Positions 60,765 through 64,000 of a stretch of DNA of 64,000 bases are shown here, one piece after another (positions within the stretch are counted from its first letter, which is position 1; each line of letters starts with the position of its first letter). Source of the DNA: Phytophthora quininea (lineage: Eukaryota > Oomycota > Peronosporomycetes > Peronosporales > Peronosporaceae). A program made the translations under genes and the position numbers. The notes under the pieces were generated by a model. It was not told where the DNA came from. It did not search any database and saw only the letters and a list, made by a program, of their open reading frames with translations. The stretch lies in NCBI GenBank assembly GCA_011947345.1, contig JAAVTG010000003.1, positions 49,551 to 113,550 of the forward strand, given 5' to 3'.

Positions 60765-63124
60765 TTAGAAGCGGACCATGCGCTCCAGCATGCGCTTCTT
60801 GTCCTCGAGCTCACGCAGAGTGGCCTCCTCGTGGTCCTCGAGCCAGTCGCGCGCGTCACGGATGGCGCTCTCGACGTTCGTGTCGCCCTTCTCGCGAGCC
60901 ATCTCGATGGCGCGGTAGATGAACTGCTCCAGGTCGTTGCGGGCCTCGATGCGGCGCAGCATCTCGGCGTCGTCCTTCTTAAACTTGTCGGCCTCGGCCA
61001 CCATGCGGTCGATGTCCTCCTGCGACAGACGGCCGCGGTTGTTCGAGATGGTCGTCTCGGCCTTGGCGCCAGTCTTCTTGTCGCGGGCCGACACGTTCAG
61101 GATGCCGTTGGCGTCGATCTCGAACGTCACCTCCACCTGGGGCTCGCCACGCTTGGCGCGCTCCAGGCCCGAGATGTTGAACTCGCCCAGCTTGTTGTTG
61201 GACTCGACGCACGCGCGCTCGCCCTCGTAGATGCACACGTCCACGGACGTCTGGTAGTCCTCCTCGGTCGTGTACACGCGCGTCTTGCGCACGGGGATGG
61301 CCGTGTTGCGCTTGATGAGCACCGACATGACCTTGCCCACGGTCTCAATACCCAGAGACAGAGGCGTCACGTCCACCAGCAGCAGCGAGTTGGTGGCGTC
61401 GTTGCGGATGCCGTCCAGGATGGCGCCCTGCACGGCGGCACCGTAGGCCACAGCCTCGTCCGGGTTGATGGACTTGGACAGCTCCTTGCCGCCGAACAGC
61501 GACGACAGCATCGTCTGCACCTTGGGGATACGCGTGGAGCCGCCGACCAGCACCAGCTCCGTCACGTCCTCGGGCTTCATCTTGGCGTCCTCGAGGACCT
61601 TCAGCACCGTCTCCTCGCAACGCTTGAACAGCTCCTCGTTCAGCGACTCGAACTTGGCGCGGGTCACGGTGGACGAGAAGTCGACGCCCTCGAAGAGCGA
61701 GTCCACCTCCACCGACGCGGACGTCGTGGTCGACAGCATGCGCTTGGCCGACTCACAGGCCGTACGCAGACGGCGCATGGCACGGGCCGAGCCCGACGGG
61801 TCCAGGTTGCGGTTCTTGCGCTTGAACTCGGTCAGCAGGTGCTCCACCATGTTGTTGTCAAAGTCCTCACCACCCAGGTGGGTGTCTCCGCCCGTCGACT
61901 TGACCTCGAAGATACCGTTCTCAATCGACAGGATCGACACATCGAAAGTACCGCCACCCAGGTCGAAGATCAGCACGTTGCACGCCTTGCCGTCCGTGCC
62001 GGCGTTCGTGTCCAGGCCGTAGGCGAGGGCAGCAGCCGTCGGCTCGTTGATGATACGCTTCACGTCAAGACCAGCAATGGAACCGGCGTCCTTGGTGGAC
62101 TGACGCTGCTGGTCGTTGAAGTAGGCGGGCACGGTGACCACAGCCTGGCTGATGCTCTGGCCCAGGAAGGCCTCGGCGGTCTCCTTCATGCGCAGCAGCA
62201 CCATGGACGAGATCTCCTCGGGGTGAAGCTCTTGCTCTCACCCTTGAACTCAACTTCGATGAGCACCTTGTCGTCGTCACCCTCCTTGATGGTGAAGGGG
62301 AAGTGGGTGGCGTCCTTCTTGACCACCTCGTCCGAGAAGCTGCGGCCAATGATACGCTTGGCGTCGAACACCGTGTTCTTGGCGTTACCGGCAGCCTGGA
62401 TCTTGGCAGCCTCACCGATAAGACGCTCGCTCTCGTTGAAGGCAACCCACGACGGGGTGGTGCGGTTACCTTCGCTGTTGGCGATGATCTCGACCTGGCC
62501 GTCCTTCCAGACACCCACGCACGAGTAGGTCGTGCCCAGATCAATACCAATGACCTCGGAGAAGCCCTTCTCGGCACGCTTGGCGCGCTCCTCACGCTCC
62601 TTGCGGGCCTTGTTGATCTTCTCCTCGATCTCCATGCGCTTCATCTTGCGCGTGGCCTCGTCCATCTCGACGCCGCTGATCTCCTCGTCCTGGACCTGCT
62701 GGGCGGCCTGGGCCTGGGTAAGACCGGCCTGCAGCGCCTTGTTGCCCTTTTCGACCGTCAGTCCCTGCGTGTACGCCGTGATGGCCTTGGCGTAGTTCTT
62801 GATGTAGAAGTGGGCGGCACCCAGACGAGCGTAACCCTTGGCGAACTTGGCATCCAGGTCGATGCACGTCTTGGCGTCCTGCATGGCGGGCGTGGCCTGG
62901 CCGGCAGACAGGTAGGCGGCCGAACGGTTGGAGTAGTAGATGACGTTGGCCGGCTCGTAGGCGATGGCGGTCGTGAACTCCTTGATGGCCGTGGCGTGGT
63001 CGCCCGAGGCGAAGGCGGCGTTACCGCGCTCCTTGGCCTCAGCGCCGAGCTTGGCGCGCTCCTCGGCGGGCACGCCGGCGTACACGTCCTTGGTGGTCTT
63101 ACGCGAGCGACGCTTCGGGGCCAT
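60765..63124 (-). CDS. TPR-Hsp70 fusion chaperone, one frameshift as sequenced
   Basis: The ATG at 63124 starts a basic N-terminus and three TPR repeats (about residues 24-57, 58-91, 92-125; [51 protein letters not shown]). A charged coiled-coil-like helix covers 150-186. A full Hsp70 follows: [15 protein letters not shown] at 192-206, [41 protein letters not shown], the substrate domain ([16 protein letters not shown]) and a short lid ending LERMVRF. There is no EEVD and no KDEL, so it is not a standard cytosolic or ER Hsp70. The break at 62220-62223 is repaired by a fifth C on the coding strand, giving about 786 aa. The fusion supplies in cis the TPR module that normally comes from separate co-chaperones. 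Confidence 0.85.
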
Positions 63125-63175
63125 GGTGGGCTGTGTCTAGTGTTAGGAAGAGAGAGAGACTTGCCTGACGCTTTC

Positions 63176-63191
63176 CGAGTTGGAAAATGAC
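63176..63191 (-). promoter_or_regulatory. Oomycete Inr of the TPR-Hsp70 gene
   Basis: The minus strand reads GTCATTTTCCAACTCG, an Inr match 52 nt upstream of the ATG at 63124. Confidence 0.6.
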
Positions 63192-63980
63192 GCTCTGGAT
63201 CGGGAGGGGGAAGCTCGGAGCGCTGTGGGCCAGTCAAAAGCCGAGGGATGCGCTTTTAGAGCGGAGAATTAGATGAACATTTAACATGGACGTTATGGAA
63301 AAATGACTTGGAGTGAGTATGTGAGGGAAGGTTGGAGGTGCTTTTAGAGGCCGTCAGCAGGGGTTTTAGACGTTTAGTGGCCTGCGCACCAGTAGTTTGG
63401 ATGGGCCAATCATGGAGATGGCGCTGCAGCGGCTTGCTATCGAGCTGACTTTGAATCTGATCTCGTACCGAGGAAGGCGGTGAGCTAATGAAGGAAGGAG
63501 CAGCAGCTACGCTACCAGTAAATGTGTCTCTTTGTTTAATGTGTGTGAAATTTGCTGCATCGGAATAACGGACGTTGAAGTCGAAGAGCCGGCAGGACAA
63601 CGCTGCATTCCTGCAGCGTTTCTTTCGTCGCATATGTACACGAACGACGAAAGGATTACATTGTTGTGGGAGTCCTTAGTAATTGGTTGCTGCTGTGATG
63701 GTTTTGCTGCTTGGAATCCGTTGAGCACATGGTCGTGCAGTCGATGGCAAAAAAAAAAGTATCCTGTATTATTTCCAGCATTGCAGTGAGCAATTCTCAG
63801 CTTTAAGAACTGTAGTCCGCCCTTCCGTCAGACAGTCTGCAAGGACTCACCGTAATGCAACGTTGCAATGCGTCTTCCACCTTGCACTCAAGAATTCTTG
63901 TTCCGCCATGAAGAGCTCAATCTTGCTATAAGAGCACATAACTACATATTTCGTTATAAGAACAGTATCATTCATCCACC
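63192..63980. other. Intergenic, divergent promoter region
   Basis: Between the TPR-Hsp70 gene and the gene starting at 63981. Frames at 63256-63789 overlap on both strands and lack features. Confidence 0.4.
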
Positions 63981-64000
63981 ATGGCTAAGGCCAAGAGCTC
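63981..64000 (+). CDS. Start of a gene cut by the window end
   Basis: ATG in a good context (ATCCACCATGGC) opens Met-Ala-Lys-Ala-Lys-Ser before the window ends. It may be a basic protein, but six codons do not allow a family call. Confidence 0.35.

Noticed and set aside
60831..63190. Long plus-strand frames over the Hsp70 gene (565 and 295 codons)
   Set aside because: Antisense of a GC-rich, highly biased Hsp70; composition is Leu/Val/Arg-heavy without motifs.

Overview
The window looks like nuclear DNA of a plant-pathogenic oomycete, most likely Phytophthora or a close relative. The signs are a secreted RxLR-type effector start, a dense array of oomycete-type LPMO genes, introns of 55-81 nt, many 16-nt oomycete initiator (Inr) elements 20-80 nt upstream of ATGs, and nested hAT, Crypton, Helitron, LINE, Ty3 and Fanzor elements.

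Layout. 1-160 is the cut-off start of an RxLR-effector-like gene (minus strand). 2.3-35.5 kb holds fifteen LPMO-like genes or remnants, all built as signal peptide, N-terminal His, compact Cys-rich domain and Ser/Thr-rich tail. Twelve belong to one catalytic type (HSxM/HGYM start, HEGPCEVWCDD motif; probably CAZy AA17, the pectin-active oomycete family). Three belong to a second type (HGQM start, QAPHPG and LQFYWHSD motifs). The array is interrupted by a Crypton-type tyrosine recombinase (11.7-13.8 kb), a receptor-like TKL kinase (15.8-17.5 kb), a hAT element sitting inside one LPMO gene (23.2-25.3 kb) and a second hAT with an exact 8-bp target duplication (27.06-30.05 kb). 36.4-43.5 kb is a decayed Fanzor (eukaryotic TnpB-like nuclease) split in its RuvC-I motif by a Ty3-type retrotransposon with identical LTRs. 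44.7-45.5 kb is a SET-domain gene. 47.3-55.8 kb is a Helitron/Helentron carrying a 5'-truncated LINE. 56.3-63.1 kb is ordinary gene space: two convergent epoxide hydrolases, a ubiquitin-specific protease and an unusual TPR-Hsp70 fusion. A new gene starts at 63981.

How it fits together. The LPMO array would supply a set of secreted copper oxygenases for attacking plant cell-wall polysaccharide. Its most unusual property is modularity: two C-terminal tail types (a Cys plus Arg-rich terminus, and Cys-Gly-Ser-Leu-Asp repeats) occur on both catalytic families. Long tracts of near-identity between copies point to recent gene conversion.

Caution. Most frameshifts in otherwise good genes (LPMO copies, kinase, SET gene, Hsp70) are each repaired by one extra base in a 4-5 base homopolymer. 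Many may be sequence errors rather than true pseudogenes. All family assignments were made by eye from motifs; no database search was run.
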